This document shows positions 26,759 through 36,291 of a DNA stretch of 64,000 nt, in pieces (the stretch's first letter is position 1; every line of letters begins with the position of its first letter). A program made the position numbers and the translations under genes. The stretch covers positions 3,145,001-3,209,000 of the forward strand of contig NZ_JAUSXC010000001.1 of NCBI RefSeq assembly GCF_030823405.1, read 5' to 3'. The DNA is from Chryseobacterium ginsenosidimutans. Its GTDB lineage: Bacteria > Bacteroidota > Bacteroidia > Flavobacteriales > Weeksellaceae. The notes under the pieces are model-generated. The model had not been told where the DNA came from. It did no database searches and saw only the letters and a program-made list of their open reading frames with translations.

Positions 26759-26811
26759 TTTTTGGATTTGGATTCGGGGCGGCAAGGCCGCCCCGAATCC
26801 AAATCCAAAAA
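26759..26811. repeat. Perfect 25-bp GC-rich palindrome with a 3-nt centre
   Basis: Arms 26759-26783 and 26787-26811 are exact reverse complements around AAG. The inner part GATTCGGGGCGGC is far more GC-rich than the surroundings. It lies 10 nt after the TPR gene stop and 56 nt before the trmL start, both read on the minus strand. As RNA it would be a very stable hairpin. On either strand the arm starts with T5 and ends with A5, so there is no U-tract after it and it is not a standard intrinsic terminator. Confidence 0.85.
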
Positions 26812-26820
26812 ATGTAAAAA

Positions 26821-27636
26821 TTATTTTTTAACTTCGCATTTAGCGTACATCTCCAAAAGCAAAGGTTTTTCATATCCCAAACTCACTGCTTTATCCAAAC
26901 TTGCACATGCTTCTTTCGGTTTTGCAGTTTCAAATAAGATTAATGCTTTATTCACGTGAGCCTGCGCGAACTTCGGATCGATAGCAATTGCCTTGTTTAC
27001 ATCTGTAAGAGCTTCTTTATTTTTCTTTAATTTAAAATAAACATCTCCTCTTCCGCTGTATAATAAAGATTCCGGTTTTTCAGAAATCAATTGATTATAA
27101 TCTTTTAAGGCGCCTTCCAGATCTCCGCTATTTTTTTTAAGATTTGCTAAACCCGTTCTTGCATAAATGTTATCAGGAGCAAAACTCAGAATTTGATTTA
27201 AATCTTTTGCTGCCAAATCTTTCTTACCTAAGTTTTCATAAATTTTAGCACGGGTAAGATACATATCTGCATTTTCCGGTTCCAACTGGAGACCTTGATT
27301 AAGATAGTTTATGGCAGCCTGCTTATTCCCTTTTTGACCGTGAATAGAACCTAAATTCGCATAAACTGCAGCCGACATGGGATTTGCCTTTAATGCCGAT
27401 TCATAAGATTTGAAGGCGGAAGTTGTTTTTCCAAGCCTTCTTTGGGCTGTTCCCAAATTATTATAATATTCAGACTGTAATTTTTGAATTTTTTCAGTCT
27501 GAGCCAATTTTAAATACTGCTCTTCTGCACACTTATAGTCTGCTTTTTGAAAACAGTCTTCAGCAATTTTTTTGTCCTGAGCATAGAAGTTTAATGACGA
27601 AAAAGCTAGTGCCAGAAATAATAAAGAGTTTTTCAT
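26821..27636 (-). CDS. Exported tetratricopeptide-repeat protein
   Basis: The 271-residue protein begins with a signal peptide (MKNSLLFLALAFSSLNFYAQD). It then has about six TPR units with the usual small/aromatic pattern: YYNNLGTAQRRLGKTTSAFK, AVYANLGSIHGQKGNKQAA, MYLTRAKIYENLGKKDLAA, YARTGLANLKKNSGDLEGAL, YSGRGDVYFKLKKNKEAL and AHVNKALILFETAKPKEA. TPRs bind other proteins; no partner can be named. It overlaps the PAP2 gene by 4 nt (ATGA), so it is the last gene of the tatA-PAP2-TPR operon. Confidence 0.93.
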   Translation of the reverse strand: MKNSLLFLALAFSSLNFYAQDKKIAEDCFQKADYKCAEEQYLKLAQTEKIQKLQSEYYNNLGTAQRRLGKTTSAFKSYESALKANPMSAAVYANLGSIHGQKGNKQAAINYLNQGLQLEPENADMYLTRAKIYENLGKKDLAAKDLNQILSFAPDNIYARTGLANLKKNSGDLEGALKDYNQLISEKPESLLYSGRGDVYFKLKKNKEALTDVNKAIAIDPKFAQAHVNKALILFETAKPKEACASLDKAVSLGYEKPLLLEMYAKCEVKK

Positions 27637-28199
27637 GAGGTTATTTTTTGTTTATTGATTACTTTCTTTGCGAGTGCACCAAAAATCACCCCCAATAAAG
27701 TTCCAACAAACGCCCCCACCAAAATATCTATCGGGAAATGCACACCTAAATATATACGGCTGTATGCTACCACTGCAGCCCATACAAATATAGCATAAGG
27801 AAACCATTTAAGTTTATTTTTTAATAAAATACTTAAATAAGTTGCTAAAAAAAACGTGTTAGATGCGTGTGCAGAATAAAATCCGAACTGCCCACCACAC
27901 TTTACAATTCTCATATGATGCTCCAGTAAAGGATCATGACAAGGCCTTAATCTTTCAACACCGTATTTGAAAATACCTGCTACCTGATCTGAAATCGTAA
28001 CTCCAATTGCAACAAATAGTAAGATAAAAACTAAAGATCTTAGTTTATAATTTTTGAATAGAAAATAACATAAAATAATATAAAGCGGAACCCAGATCCA
28101 CGTACTGGAAATTAGCATCCAAAACTGGTCAAAAGGTGTGTCTCCCAAGTTATTGAGAAAAAGAAAGAGCTTCCTGTCTTCCTGAATAATCTCCTCCAT
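27633..28199 (-). CDS. PAP2-family lipid phosphatase
   Basis: The 188-residue membrane protein has about five hydrophobic segments and the three-part acid-phosphatase signature: KYGVERLRP (with K-x6-RP spacing), FYSAHASNTFF, and SRIYLGVHFPIDILVG. The middle motif is SAHA where many relatives have PSGH; the histidine is kept. It may dephosphorylate undecaprenyl pyrophosphate or phosphatidic/phosphatidylglycerol phosphate; the sequence does not decide. It starts one base after the tatA stop and overlaps the TPR gene. Confidence 0.92.
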   Translation of the reverse strand: MEEIIQEDRKLFLFLNNLGDTPFDQFWMLISSTWIWVPLYIILCYFLFKNYKLRSLVFILLFVAIGVTISDQVAGIFKYGVERLRPCHDPLLEHHMRIVKCGGQFGFYSAHASNTFFLATYLSILLKNKLKWFPYAIFVWAAVVAYSRIYLGVHFPIDILVGAFVGTLLGVIFGALAKKVINKQKITS

Positions 28200-28200
28200 T

Positions 28201-28536
28201 TTATCTGCTTACAGGCCCTTGATATGTTTCGTCTTCAGAAGGTTTCGGTGCTGAAAGTTCATCTGATGCCTTAGGTTCTATCAAAATATCTTTTTGGATA
28301 TCTTTCATAGGGTTAAAATCTTTTGCAGCATCTTTTACTTTTTCAATCTCACGCTTGATTTCAGAAACAGGGTTATCTGTTTCTTTCATGATCTCTGTTT
28401 TGATATCTTCCACCGCACCACGCATTTTTCTTACACCTGCGCCTAAGTCACGTGCAATCTGAGGAAGTTTATCCGGTCCGAATAATACAACAATCGCCAC
28501 AGCGATCAGTGCCATTTCTCCAATGCTTAATTCCAT
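28201..28536 (-). CDS. tatA: Sec-independent translocase protein TatA/E
   Basis: TatA multimers form the pore for folded twin-arginine substrates. The 111-residue protein has one N-terminal membrane helix (MALIAVAIVVLFGP). The family hinge FGPDKLPQIARDLG and an amphipathic helix (GVRKMRGAVEDIKTEI) follow. A long acidic/proline tail completes it. It is the first gene of a three-gene operon. A TATCTTTC near -7 consensus lies upstream. No tatC is in the window. Confidence 0.93.
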   Translation of the reverse strand: MELSIGEMALIAVAIVVLFGPDKLPQIARDLGAGVRKMRGAVEDIKTEIMKETDNPVSEIKREIEKVKDAAKDFNPMKDIQKDILIEPKASDELSAPKPSEDETYQGPVSR

Positions 28537-28842
28537 TTGGTAAAATTACGAAAGATATATGAAACTGAATGTGAAATATTAAGTTTTAATAAAATATTAA
28601 GTTTAATTCTTCTTTTTTTAAGCATTCCAATATTTTTGGTAAATTGCTGTATATCTGTCTGTAAAGTTCTATTATAAATCCCTTTTATTCTTTTAGCTTG
28701 ATCTATTAAAAATAATGTGTTCTGTTTGTTTTTGTGTAAACATATCTTCCAACATAACACAAAATATATTTTTTTAACAATTAATTGCAAAAACAGCTAT
28801 TTAACAAAAAGAAGAACAAACCAAATATGATTCATTCTTATT
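28537..28842. other. 306-nt AT-rich gap between tatA and the MFS gene
   Basis: The gap contains the tatA promoter region and otherwise AT-rich sequence. One minus-strand frame can be read but has no start context or family character. No hairpin, RNA gene or repeat was recognised. Confidence 0.6.
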
Positions 28843-30081
28843 TTAAACTAAATTTTTTCTTTTTTTAATTCCTTTTTTATGAAAATTTAAATATGTAATC
28901 ACTACACTTGCAGACATTAAAATAAAGGCTAAAAAGAACGGTGCACCCGGAAATCTGAAACTGGTATTTTTCTCACTGAAATGATAAAATAGATTCGCCA
29001 TCAATGGAGGTCCTATTGTTGCGGTAATGCTCATCAAACCCGTTAATGCACCCTGCAATTCGCCCTGTTCATTTGATGCTACTCCTTTCGTAATAACGGA
29101 CTGAAGGGAAGGACCGCAAATCCCACCCAAACAATATGGAACAAGAATAGCAAACATCATCCATCCTTCTGTAGCAAATGAGAACAGCAACATCCCGATT
29201 GCATACATCGCAAGACCAATATAAATACTTTTGTGTTCGCCCAGCTTCGGCGCCGTCCATCTGATAAGAACTCCCTGAACCAGTGCAACCAGCAATCCTA
29301 CAACTCCTAATGATATTCCAACGGTAATTTCTGTCCATTTAAATTCTGCCATGGTAAAATAGCTCCAGTTTGACTGAACGGCGTGTCCTGCAATATATAC
29401 CAAAAATAACGTTACCACCAATCCTGAAAGCTCGGGATGTTTAAACAAAAATTTAAGCGAACCGATGGGATTGGCTCTTTTCCAGTCAAACTCTCTTCTT
29501 TTATCTTTATCAAGGCTTTCCGGAAGGATAAAATATCCGTACATAAAATTTAAAAGACATAAAACTGCAGCCGCATAAAAAGGTACTCTAGGTCCGAAAT
29601 GTCCCAAAATACCTCCCAACAATGGACCGATGATAAATCCTAATCCAAAAGCAGCTCCGATCATCCCAAAATTCTTTGAGCGATCGCTGTCTGTAGAAAT
29701 ATCAGCAATATAAGCACTTGCCGTGGTAAAACTAGCTCCTGTAATTCCTGCAATGACTCTTCCTACAAATAAAAGCCAAATAGTTGGTGCTAAAGCAAGG
29801 AAAATATAATCTACTGCAAAACCGAAAAGAGAAATCAGAATAATTGGTCTTCTTCCATATTTATCACTTAAATTTCCTATTACAGGGGAAAACACAAACT
29901 GTGTAAAAGCATAGGCAAAACCCAGCCAGCCTCCATATTTGGCAGCTTCATTAACGCTGCCGTGGATAAGTTCTTCAATCAGTTTCGGGATTACAGGAAT
30001 AATAATGCCTAATCCTATCACATCAATTAATAATGTGATAAATATGAAACCAATAGCAGCTTTTTTCTTTGAGTTTTCCAT
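28843..30081 (-). CDS. MFS transporter, Tet/TCR-like drug-proton antiporter family
   Basis: The 412-residue protein has 12 hydrophobic segments. Motif A ([17 protein letters not shown]) sits between helices 2 and 3 near residue 70. [16 protein letters not shown] at the start and [21 protein letters not shown] near 105-125 are typical of class B-like tetracycline exporters and related proteins. The true substrate cannot be told; many chromosomal members do not confer resistance. It is monocistronic, with a -7 box TATTTTTG only 7 nt before the ATG. Confidence 0.9.
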   Translation of the reverse strand: MENSKKKAAIGFIFITLLIDVIGLGIIIPVIPKLIEELIHGSVNEAAKYGGWLGFAYAFTQFVFSPVIGNLSDKYGRRPIILISLFGFAVDYIFLALAPTIWLLFVGRVIAGITGASFTTASAYIADISTDSDRSKNFGMIGAAFGLGFIIGPLLGGILGHFGPRVPFYAAAVLCLLNFMYGYFILPESLDKDKRREFDWKRANPIGSLKFLFKHPELSGLVVTLFLVYIAGHAVQSNWSYFTMAEFKWTEITVGISLGVVGLLVALVQGVLIRWTAPKLGEHKSIYIGLAMYAIGMLLFSFATEGWMMFAILVPYCLGGICGPSLQSVITKGVASNEQGELQGALTGLMSITATIGPPLMANLFYHFSEKNTSFRFPGAPFFLAFILMSASVVITYLNFHKKGIKKRKNLV

Positions 30082-30088
30082 AATTCTG

Positions 30089-30096
30089 CAAAAATA
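30089..30096 (-). promoter_or_regulatory. Candidate -7 box of the MFS gene
   Basis: TATTTTTG on the minus strand matches TAnnTTTG and lies 7 nt before the ATG at 30081, predicting a very short 5' leader. No good -33 box is seen. Confidence 0.4.
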
Positions 30097-30192
30097 ATCA
30101 AATCGGGAAAAATAATCATTCTAAATTATAAGTAATAAGAACTGGTAATGATTAATTTATATAAATGATATTTTAAGCTATAGATATTAGCA

Positions 30193-30228
30193 ACAAAAAG
30201 AGCCTTTCAAATTGAAAGGCTCTTTTTC
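30193..30228 (-). terminator. Intrinsic terminator after secDF
   Basis: GAGCCTTTCAA/TTGAAAGGCTC arms are flanked by A5 and T5, so the structure works on the minus strand about 20 nt after secDF. It is nearly symmetric. Confidence 0.9.
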
Positions 30229-30247
30229 TTATTTATTGTAGTATAAA

Positions 30248-33157
30248 TTATTTTGAAGTAAGTACTTCTTTGTCGGAAGTCGTTTTACCGTGTACTTCAT
30301 CTTCTTTTCCTGTTTTCAGGAAGTCATAGGCAATAGCCGATGCAATAAAGATTGATGAATATGTACCAAATCCGATACCGATTAACATCGCAAACATAAA
30401 TCCTCTTAAGTTGTCTCCTCCAAAAATGAAGATCGCTAAAATTACTAGAATTGTAGTAAATGACGTGTTGAACGTTCTACCCAATGTACTAGAAATAGAG
30501 TCATCGAATAAACCTGCTAATGTTAACGATTTCTTCTCTCTTAAATATTCTCTAATTCTGTCGAAGATAATTACCGTATCATTGATCGAATACCCTAATA
30601 CCGTCAAGATCGCAGCAACGAAATCCTGGTTGATTTCCATGTTGAACGGCATGAATTTGTGAAGCAATGAATACGCCCCCAAAATAATAACCGCATCGTG
30701 GAACAACGCTGCAACAGCACCAAGAGAGAACTGCCATTTTCTAAATCTGATTAAGATATAGATAAAGATACCTCCCAAAGCAGCAACTACTGCCAGAATA
30801 CCATGAGTTTTAATATCATCCGCTACCGTAGGACCTACTTTTTCAGAAGAAATAATTCCAACGTGACCTTTTTCCGGAGCTTTGAAATCTTTCATTGTTG
30901 TATTTGCAGGAAGGCTTGTTTTTAAACCATCGTATAATTTCTGCTCAACAGTCTGGTCAGCTTTCAAAGATTCGTCATCGATAAGGTAATCTGTAGAGAT
31001 TTTCAACTGGTTGTCGCTTCCGAAAGTTTTAGCTTCAACAGAAGAGTTTTTACCGTCTTCAGTTTTAAACATTGTAACTAATTTACCTTCTATTTCTTCA
31101 GCATTCACATTTTTATCAAATCTTACAACATAATTTCTACCTCCTGTAAAGTCGATACCGTATTTGAATCCGTGGATTGCAATAGATGCGATAGAAACTA
31201 CAGTAAGAACAGCAGAAATGATATAAGCATATTTTCTTTTTCCGATGAAATCGATCCAAGTATTTCTGAATAGATTTTTTGTAGCACCCGTCCACACAGA
31301 AAGTTGTTTTCCTTTATTCAGCCTAGAGAAGATCATTGCTCTTGAAATCAATACCGAAGTAAAGAAAGTCATCAAGATACCGATTCCTAAAGTTAAAGCA
31401 AAACCTTTAATAGGTCCTGTTCCAAAAAGGAAAAGTACTCCAGCCGTTAATAACGTTGTTAAGTGACCATCAACAATTGCACTCAAAGCATGTTTGAAAC
31501 CATCTTTATAAGCTTCCAAAATACTTTTTCCTGCAAATAATTCTTCCTTCGTTCTTTCATAAATAATTACGTTCGTATCTACCGCCATCGCCATTGTAAG
31601 AACGATACCCGCGATACCAGGAAGTGTAAGAGTTGCGTCAACAGAATCCATAATTCCGAAGATATAGAATAAGTTGATGATCATTGCAATTACAGCGTAC
31701 ACACCTGCACCACCGTAATAGAAAATGATATAAACTATAATCAGTAAGAATGCGATACCGAAAGACATCACCCCTGCATCAATAGACTCTTGTCCTAATG
31801 ACGGTCCTACAACAGTAGCCTGAACTACTTTTGCACCTGCAGGCAATTTACCAGCTCCTAAAACGTCAACCAATTCTTTAGCTTCTTCCTGAGAGAAGTT
31901 ACCTGAGATTTGAGTTCTACCGTTAGGAATTGCATTTACAACATTCGGAGCAGTATAAACTCTTCCGTCCAATGTAACAGCAACCGGCTTACCAACGTTT
32001 TTCTCAGTTAAAGTTTTCCATTCTTTAGCACCTTTAGAATCCATCTGCATGTCTACTACTACTCTGCTCAACTCATCATAGCTAATATTAGCAGTTTCAA
32101 CAGCACCATCTACAGGAGCTTTTTGATTAATGTTACCTCTGATTGCATACAATACTAAACTTTCAGCATCAGTTGCTTCAGGTTTGTAACCCCACATGAA
32201 TTGTGTATATTTAATGTTAGCCGGACGTAAAGACTGACCCACTTTGCTGTTCAAGATCTTGTTTACAGCAGCAGTATCAGACAATTTTACATTGGCAACA
32301 CCATTTGTTCTCAGTTTGTCAAGGTGTAAAAGATTCATGAAGTTTACATTCTTTGCAACTCCCATAGAATCACCTTTAATAGCAATCATAGACGTTAAAG
32401 TCTGGAAATACGGTGCCATTTCAGGAACTTGCTGTACTTCCCAGAACTGAAGTTTTGCAGAAGTCTGAAGCATCTTTTTCACTTTATCGATGTCCTTCAT
32501 ACCCGGCATTTCCACAGAAATTCTTGCAGTACCCGGTACTCTCTGAACGTTTGGCTGCACAGCACCCATTTTATCGATTCTCGTTCTGATTACCTCAAAA
32601 GCTGTACCTACAGATGCATCGATTTTTCTTTTAACAATGCTTTTCACCTGATCATCAGGAGTGTTGTACTTCACCTCTGTAAGTGTAGTATTCCCGAAAA
32701 GTTCCGGGTCTGCCAACTTAAGGTTTGTACCTTTAGCTTTGTTAATCGTTTCGAACTGGTCGAAGAAATTGTCGATGTAAGATTTTGTAGAATTCTTCTG
32801 AACTTCATCAGTTTTGTTTAAAGCCTCAATAAGAATCGGGTTTGTAGAATAATTTGTTAAATCATTCACCAAGTCTCTTTGGTTGATCTCCAAAAGGACG
32901 TTGATCCCTCCTTTCAAGTCAAGACCAAGTTTCATTTCCTTGTCTTTGGCTTTAGAATAATAAAGTTTTGTGAATCCTAGATTCAGCGTATCCTTAGAAA
33001 GTTTTGCAATTTCTTTCTGATACTTCTCCGGATTGTCTCCTGCAATAGCAGTTGCCTGCTTTTCAATTTTGCTGGCGTACCATGTTGGTAATAGCTCGTT
33101 TAAGCAAATCAACCCTAGTACAATAGCAACAATTGTAATAAGTCCTTTTCCTTGCAT
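30248..33157 (-). CDS. secDF: SecDF fusion, protein translocase accessory subunit
   Basis: SecDF uses the proton gradient to pull secreted proteins out of the SecYEG channel. The 969 residues join SecD and SecF in one chain. The SecD part has a first helix (GLITIVAIVLGLICL), the GLDLKGGINVLLEI motif near 77-90, a large periplasmic region, and VLTMAMAVDTNVIIYERTKE. The SecF part has GIDFTGGRNYVVRF near 670 and GYSINDTVIIFDRIRE near 860. A SecDF fusion is the usual form in Bacteroidetes. The periplasmic P1 region is longer than in E. coli. Confidence 0.98.
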   Translation of the reverse strand: MQGKGLITIVAIVLGLICLNELLPTWYASKIEKQATAIAGDNPEKYQKEIAKLSKDTLNLGFTKLYYSKAKDKEMKLGLDLKGGINVLLEINQRDLVNDLTNYSTNPILIEALNKTDEVQKNSTKSYIDNFFDQFETINKAKGTNLKLADPELFGNTTLTEVKYNTPDDQVKSIVKRKIDASVGTAFEVIRTRIDKMGAVQPNVQRVPGTARISVEMPGMKDIDKVKKMLQTSAKLQFWEVQQVPEMAPYFQTLTSMIAIKGDSMGVAKNVNFMNLLHLDKLRTNGVANVKLSDTAAVNKILNSKVGQSLRPANIKYTQFMWGYKPEATDAESLVLYAIRGNINQKAPVDGAVETANISYDELSRVVVDMQMDSKGAKEWKTLTEKNVGKPVAVTLDGRVYTAPNVVNAIPNGRTQISGNFSQEEAKELVDVLGAGKLPAGAKVVQATVVGPSLGQESIDAGVMSFGIAFLLIIVYIIFYYGGAGVYAVIAMIINLFYIFGIMDSVDATLTLPGIAGIVLTMAMAVDTNVIIYERTKEELFAGKSILEAYKDGFKHALSAIVDGHLTTLLTAGVLFLFGTGPIKGFALTLGIGILMTFFTSVLISRAMIFSRLNKGKQLSVWTGATKNLFRNTWIDFIGKRKYAYIISAVLTVVSIASIAIHGFKYGIDFTGGRNYVVRFDKNVNAEEIEGKLVTMFKTEDGKNSSVEAKTFGSDNQLKISTDYLIDDESLKADQTVEQKLYDGLKTSLPANTTMKDFKAPEKGHVGIISSEKVGPTVADDIKTHGILAVVAALGGIFIYILIRFRKWQFSLGAVAALFHDAVIILGAYSLLHKFMPFNMEINQDFVAAILTVLGYSINDTVIIFDRIREYLREKKSLTLAGLFDDSISSTLGRTFNTSFTTILVILAIFIFGGDNLRGFMFAMLIGIGFGTYSSIFIASAIAYDFLKTGKEDEVHGKTTSDKEVLTSK

Positions 33158-33186
33158 TTTGTTATAACTACGTTAAATTAAGTCGG

Positions 33187-33194
33187 CAAATATA
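33187..33194 (-). promoter_or_regulatory. Candidate -7 box for secDF
   Basis: TATATTTG on the minus strand matches TAnnTTTG, 29 nt before the secDF ATG. Confidence 0.45.
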
Positions 33195-33372
33195 ATCATT
33201 TTATTGAATTTTATGAATTATTAACAACAGAAATCGTTTATTTTCAGATATATCGGCGTTCTTATTTTTATTTAAGATTTAATAATTTTTTAGTGATATT
33301 TTAATGAATATTTCAAATCTTGATTGGTATGAAATTTTCATTCATATTTAATACACTAAATATCAAAATATT

Positions 33373-34737
33373 ATGAAAAAACTACTTTTTTGTGCAAGCA
33401 TTTTTTCTTGGCTCATTACTAATGCCCAAAGTATTAGCCTGGAAGAATTTGCAACAGGATTTACTGCACCTGTCGAAATCGTAAATGCCAATGACAGCAG
33501 GATGTTTGTCGTTCAGCAAAACGGGATTATCAGAATCGTACAACCCAACGGAACAATTAATGCTACTAATTTTTTAAACATCGGTTCGAAAATCACTTAT
33601 GGCGGCGAAAGAGGCCTTTTAGGATTAGCTTTTCACCCTCAATACTCGACAAACGGGTATTTTTTTGTGTATTATAACGATACAAATGGGAATATCACCG
33701 TCGCAAGGTACACAAGAAGCTCAAATCCTGATGTAGCAGACCCAACTACCGAAAAAATTATTTTAAACCAAGCCAAACCATTCGATAATCACAATGGCGG
33801 AAGTATTCATTTTGCTCCGGATGGTTATTTATGGATTGTTACAGGTGACGGCGGAAGTGGCGGCGATCCGAACAACAATGCCCAAAATAAAAACTCTCTT
33901 TTAGGAAAACTTTTAAGACTTGATATTAACTCTACGGGACCTTACAATATTCCCCCGGGAAATCCTTTTGTAGGAGTTGACGGTGCTGATGAAATTTGGG
34001 CTTACGGATTACGAAATGCATGGAAATTTAATTTTGACACAACTTCCGGAAATGTAATGATTACAGATGTAGGACAAGGGCAAATTGAAGAAATAAACAG
34101 AATGCCTCTTACTCAGGCCGGGCTCAATTACGGATGGAGATGTTACGAAGGAAATAGTGCTTATAATACAGCAGGCTGTGCAACCCAGTCTACAATGACG
34201 TTTCCGGTAGCGGCTTATAATCACTCAGGAGGAAAATGCTCTATTACAGGAGGTTACATTTACAGAGGAACACAATTTCCCGCTTTGCAGGGAAGATATA
34301 TTTTTGCAGATTACTGCTCAACACAAATAGGGATTTTAAATCCGGACGATTCAATAACTTGGACTTCAGCATTTTCCGGAAATAATTTTTCAACATTCGG
34401 AGTTAATAATCTAAACGAATTATTTGTTGCATCCGTAAATAATGGAAAAATTTTCAAAGTTACAACGACAACAACTTTGGGAACTCAGGAAAATGATCTT
34501 TCAACCCAGATAAAAGTTTATCCGAATCCTGCCTCAAAAAAAGTTTTCATTGAAGGCTTAAAAGATAAGAATACCTCTATTGAAATTATCAGTTTCGAGG
34601 GAAGAAAAGTTTTAGAACAAGCAAAACTTGACAATGATAACAGTATAAATATTTCAGGAATCCCTGCAGGTGTTTATTTTATTAATCTAAATTCAGGAAA
34701 TATGAAAAATTATAGCAAAAAAATAATTATTAAATAA
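33373..34737 (+). CDS. Secreted PQQ-type sugar dehydrogenase with T9SS sorting domain
   Basis: The 454-residue protein has a signal peptide (MKKLLFCASIFSWLITNAQ). A six-bladed glucose/sorbosone dehydrogenase propeller follows: FVVQQNGIIRIV, GERGLLGLAFHPQY, FDNHNGGSIHFAPDGYLWI, GDGGSGGDPNNNAQN and EIWAYGLRNAWKF. Residues after about 380 form a type A T9SS C-terminal domain (IKVYPNPASKKVFIEG ... GVYFINL ... KIIIK). It should therefore be exported across the outer membrane by the type IX system. The sugar substrate is unknown, and PQQ dependence is by family only. Confidence 0.93.
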   Translation: MKKLLFCASIFSWLITNAQSISLEEFATGFTAPVEIVNANDSRMFVVQQNGIIRIVQPNGTINATNFLNIGSKITYGGERGLLGLAFHPQYSTNGYFFVYYNDTNGNITVARYTRSSNPDVADPTTEKIILNQAKPFDNHNGGSIHFAPDGYLWIVTGDGGSGGDPNNNAQNKNSLLGKLLRLDINSTGPYNIPPGNPFVGVDGADEIWAYGLRNAWKFNFDTTSGNVMITDVGQGQIEEINRMPLTQAGLNYGWRCYEGNSAYNTAGCATQSTMTFPVAAYNHSGGKCSITGGYIYRGTQFPALQGRYIFADYCSTQIGILNPDDSITWTSAFSGNNFSTFGVNNLNELFVASVNNGKIFKVTTTTTLGTQENDLSTQIKVYPNPASKKVFIEGLKDKNTSIEIISFEGRKVLEQAKLDNDNSINISGIPAGVYFINLNSGNMKNYSKKIIIK

Positions 34738-34759
34738 AATATTTTCAAACAGTTAAAAA

Positions 34760-34791
34760 AAACCTCAATCAAAAAATGATTGAGGTTTTCT
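34760..34791 (+). terminator. Terminator hairpin, probably bidirectional
   Basis: CCTCAATCA/TGATTGAGG arms with a 5-nt loop are flanked by A-rich and T-rich ends. It lies 23 nt after the sugar dehydrogenase and about 55 nt beyond hemN on the other strand. Confidence 0.82.
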
Positions 34792-34843
34792 ATATTACAA
34801 GATTAAAATTAATTAATCAAAAAGGCTTATTTTATAACTAAAA

Positions 34844-36202
34844 CTAGATCGTCATTGAGAAAATTCTCGTCTCAGGCTTATTTCTCATCATTCTAAGATC
34901 AAAAACCATCGCCACATTTCTTGTAAATGCTCTTCCTTTTTCTGTTATTTTTATCTGATGTTCATGAATTTCAACTAATTCGTCTTTTTCCATTTCTTTC
35001 AACATTTCAAATGCATTTTCCAGTTCAGGAAAAGAATTATTAATGTCAAAAGTTGTTTCTAACTGACACATCAGATTAAGAATATGTCTTCTTACAATAA
35101 GATCCTCTTGATTCAGAATATGCCCTTTTACCACAGGAATTTCACCTTCTTCAACCATTTTCTGATACTCTTCCACTGTTTTTATATTTTGTCCGAAAGC
35201 ATACCATGAATCTGAAATCGCAGACATGCCAAGACCTACCATTAGTTGGGTTTTACTTGAAGTATAGCCCATGAAGTTTCTGTGCAGTTTCTTTTGAATT
35301 AAAGACTGGTACAAATCATCATGTTCCAATGCAAAATGGTCCATACCAACTTCTATATATCCTAAATCTTCGAGTAATTTTTTACCATCTTCATACAAAC
35401 GGCGTTTTTCTTCACCACTTGGAAGGTCATTTTCGTCAAAACCTCTTTGTCCGACACCTTTTATCCAAGGAACGTGAGCGTAAGAATAAAATGCCAATCG
35501 ATCCGGTTTCAATTCCATTGTTTTACGGATGGTATTTTCCATCGCTTCCCAACTTTGATGTGGAAGTCCGAAAACCAGATCATGACTAATCCCTCTGTAT
35601 CCGATTTCTTTTGCCCATTCCGTAACTTCTTTCACTTTTTCAAAAGGCTGAATTCTATTGATTGCTTTCTGAACCTTCGGATCATAATCCTGAACCCCAA
35701 AACTTACTCTTCTAAAACCTAAACCATATAATGTTTCAAGATGTTCTCTTGTAGTATTATTTGGATGCCCTTCGAAAGAGAATTCTTGATGTTCTGCAAT
35801 TTCAACCGTTTCAAAAATCCCTTCCAATAATGTTTTTAAATTTTTTGGAGAGAAAAAAGTCGGAGTTCCTCCACCTAAGTGAAGTTCTTTCAGTTTTGGC
35901 TTTTCATCAAAAAGCTGAAGATATAGCTGCCACTCTTTCAAAACGCTTTCCAGATAAGGGATTTCTACACTATGCTGCTTTGTAATACGTTTGTGACAAG
36001 CGCAAAACGTACATAAAGCTTCACAAAAAGGAAGGTGAATATAAATAGAAATTCCTTCCTCTGCATTTGTTTCCTTAAAAGTCCTGATGACACTTTGCTT
36101 CCACAATTCCGGAGAGAAAGAACTTTCATCCCAATAAGGAACTGTAGGATAAGAGGTGTACCGTGGTCCCGGAATATTATATTTATCTATTAAAGAATTC
36201 AT
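34844..36202 (-). CDS. hemN: Oxygen-independent coproporphyrinogen III oxidase
   Basis: HemN decarboxylates coproporphyrinogen III without oxygen in haem synthesis. It is a radical SAM enzyme of 452 residues. The 4Fe-4S motif is C60-x3-C64-x2-C67 in PFCEALCTFCACH, followed by an extra cysteine as in true HemN. YTSYPTVPYW near the start and LHLGGGTPTFFSP near 108-120 are strong HemN markers, separating it from HemW. It has the HemN C-terminal domain. Monocistronic. Confidence 0.96.
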   Translation of the reverse strand: MNSLIDKYNIPGPRYTSYPTVPYWDESSFSPELWKQSVIRTFKETNAEEGISIYIHLPFCEALCTFCACHKRITKQHSVEIPYLESVLKEWQLYLQLFDEKPKLKELHLGGGTPTFFSPKNLKTLLEGIFETVEIAEHQEFSFEGHPNNTTREHLETLYGLGFRRVSFGVQDYDPKVQKAINRIQPFEKVKEVTEWAKEIGYRGISHDLVFGLPHQSWEAMENTIRKTMELKPDRLAFYSYAHVPWIKGVGQRGFDENDLPSGEEKRRLYEDGKKLLEDLGYIEVGMDHFALEHDDLYQSLIQKKLHRNFMGYTSSKTQLMVGLGMSAISDSWYAFGQNIKTVEEYQKMVEEGEIPVVKGHILNQEDLIVRRHILNLMCQLETTFDINNSFPELENAFEMLKEMEKDELVEIHEHQIKITEKGRAFTRNVAMVFDLRMMRNKPETRIFSMTI

Positions 36203-36291
36203 TTTAGATTTAAAATTTTAATATGAACTTACAAATGAAATTCATAATACAAAATTAAATATATCTGATGAATTTTGAACTATGAAATATA

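Noticed and set aside
26759..26811. The palindrome as a standard intrinsic terminator of the TPR gene
   Set aside because: No T-tract follows the stem on the minus strand; the outer A/T bases are inside the stem.
26762..26959. A plus-strand frame starting in the GC palindrome
   Set aside because: It is created by the palindrome and the antisense of the TPR gene.
28527..28790. A minus-strand frame of 87 codons upstream of tatA
   Set aside because: Composition is random Lys/Ile/Leu, it overlaps the tatA start, and the tatA promoter region lies within it.
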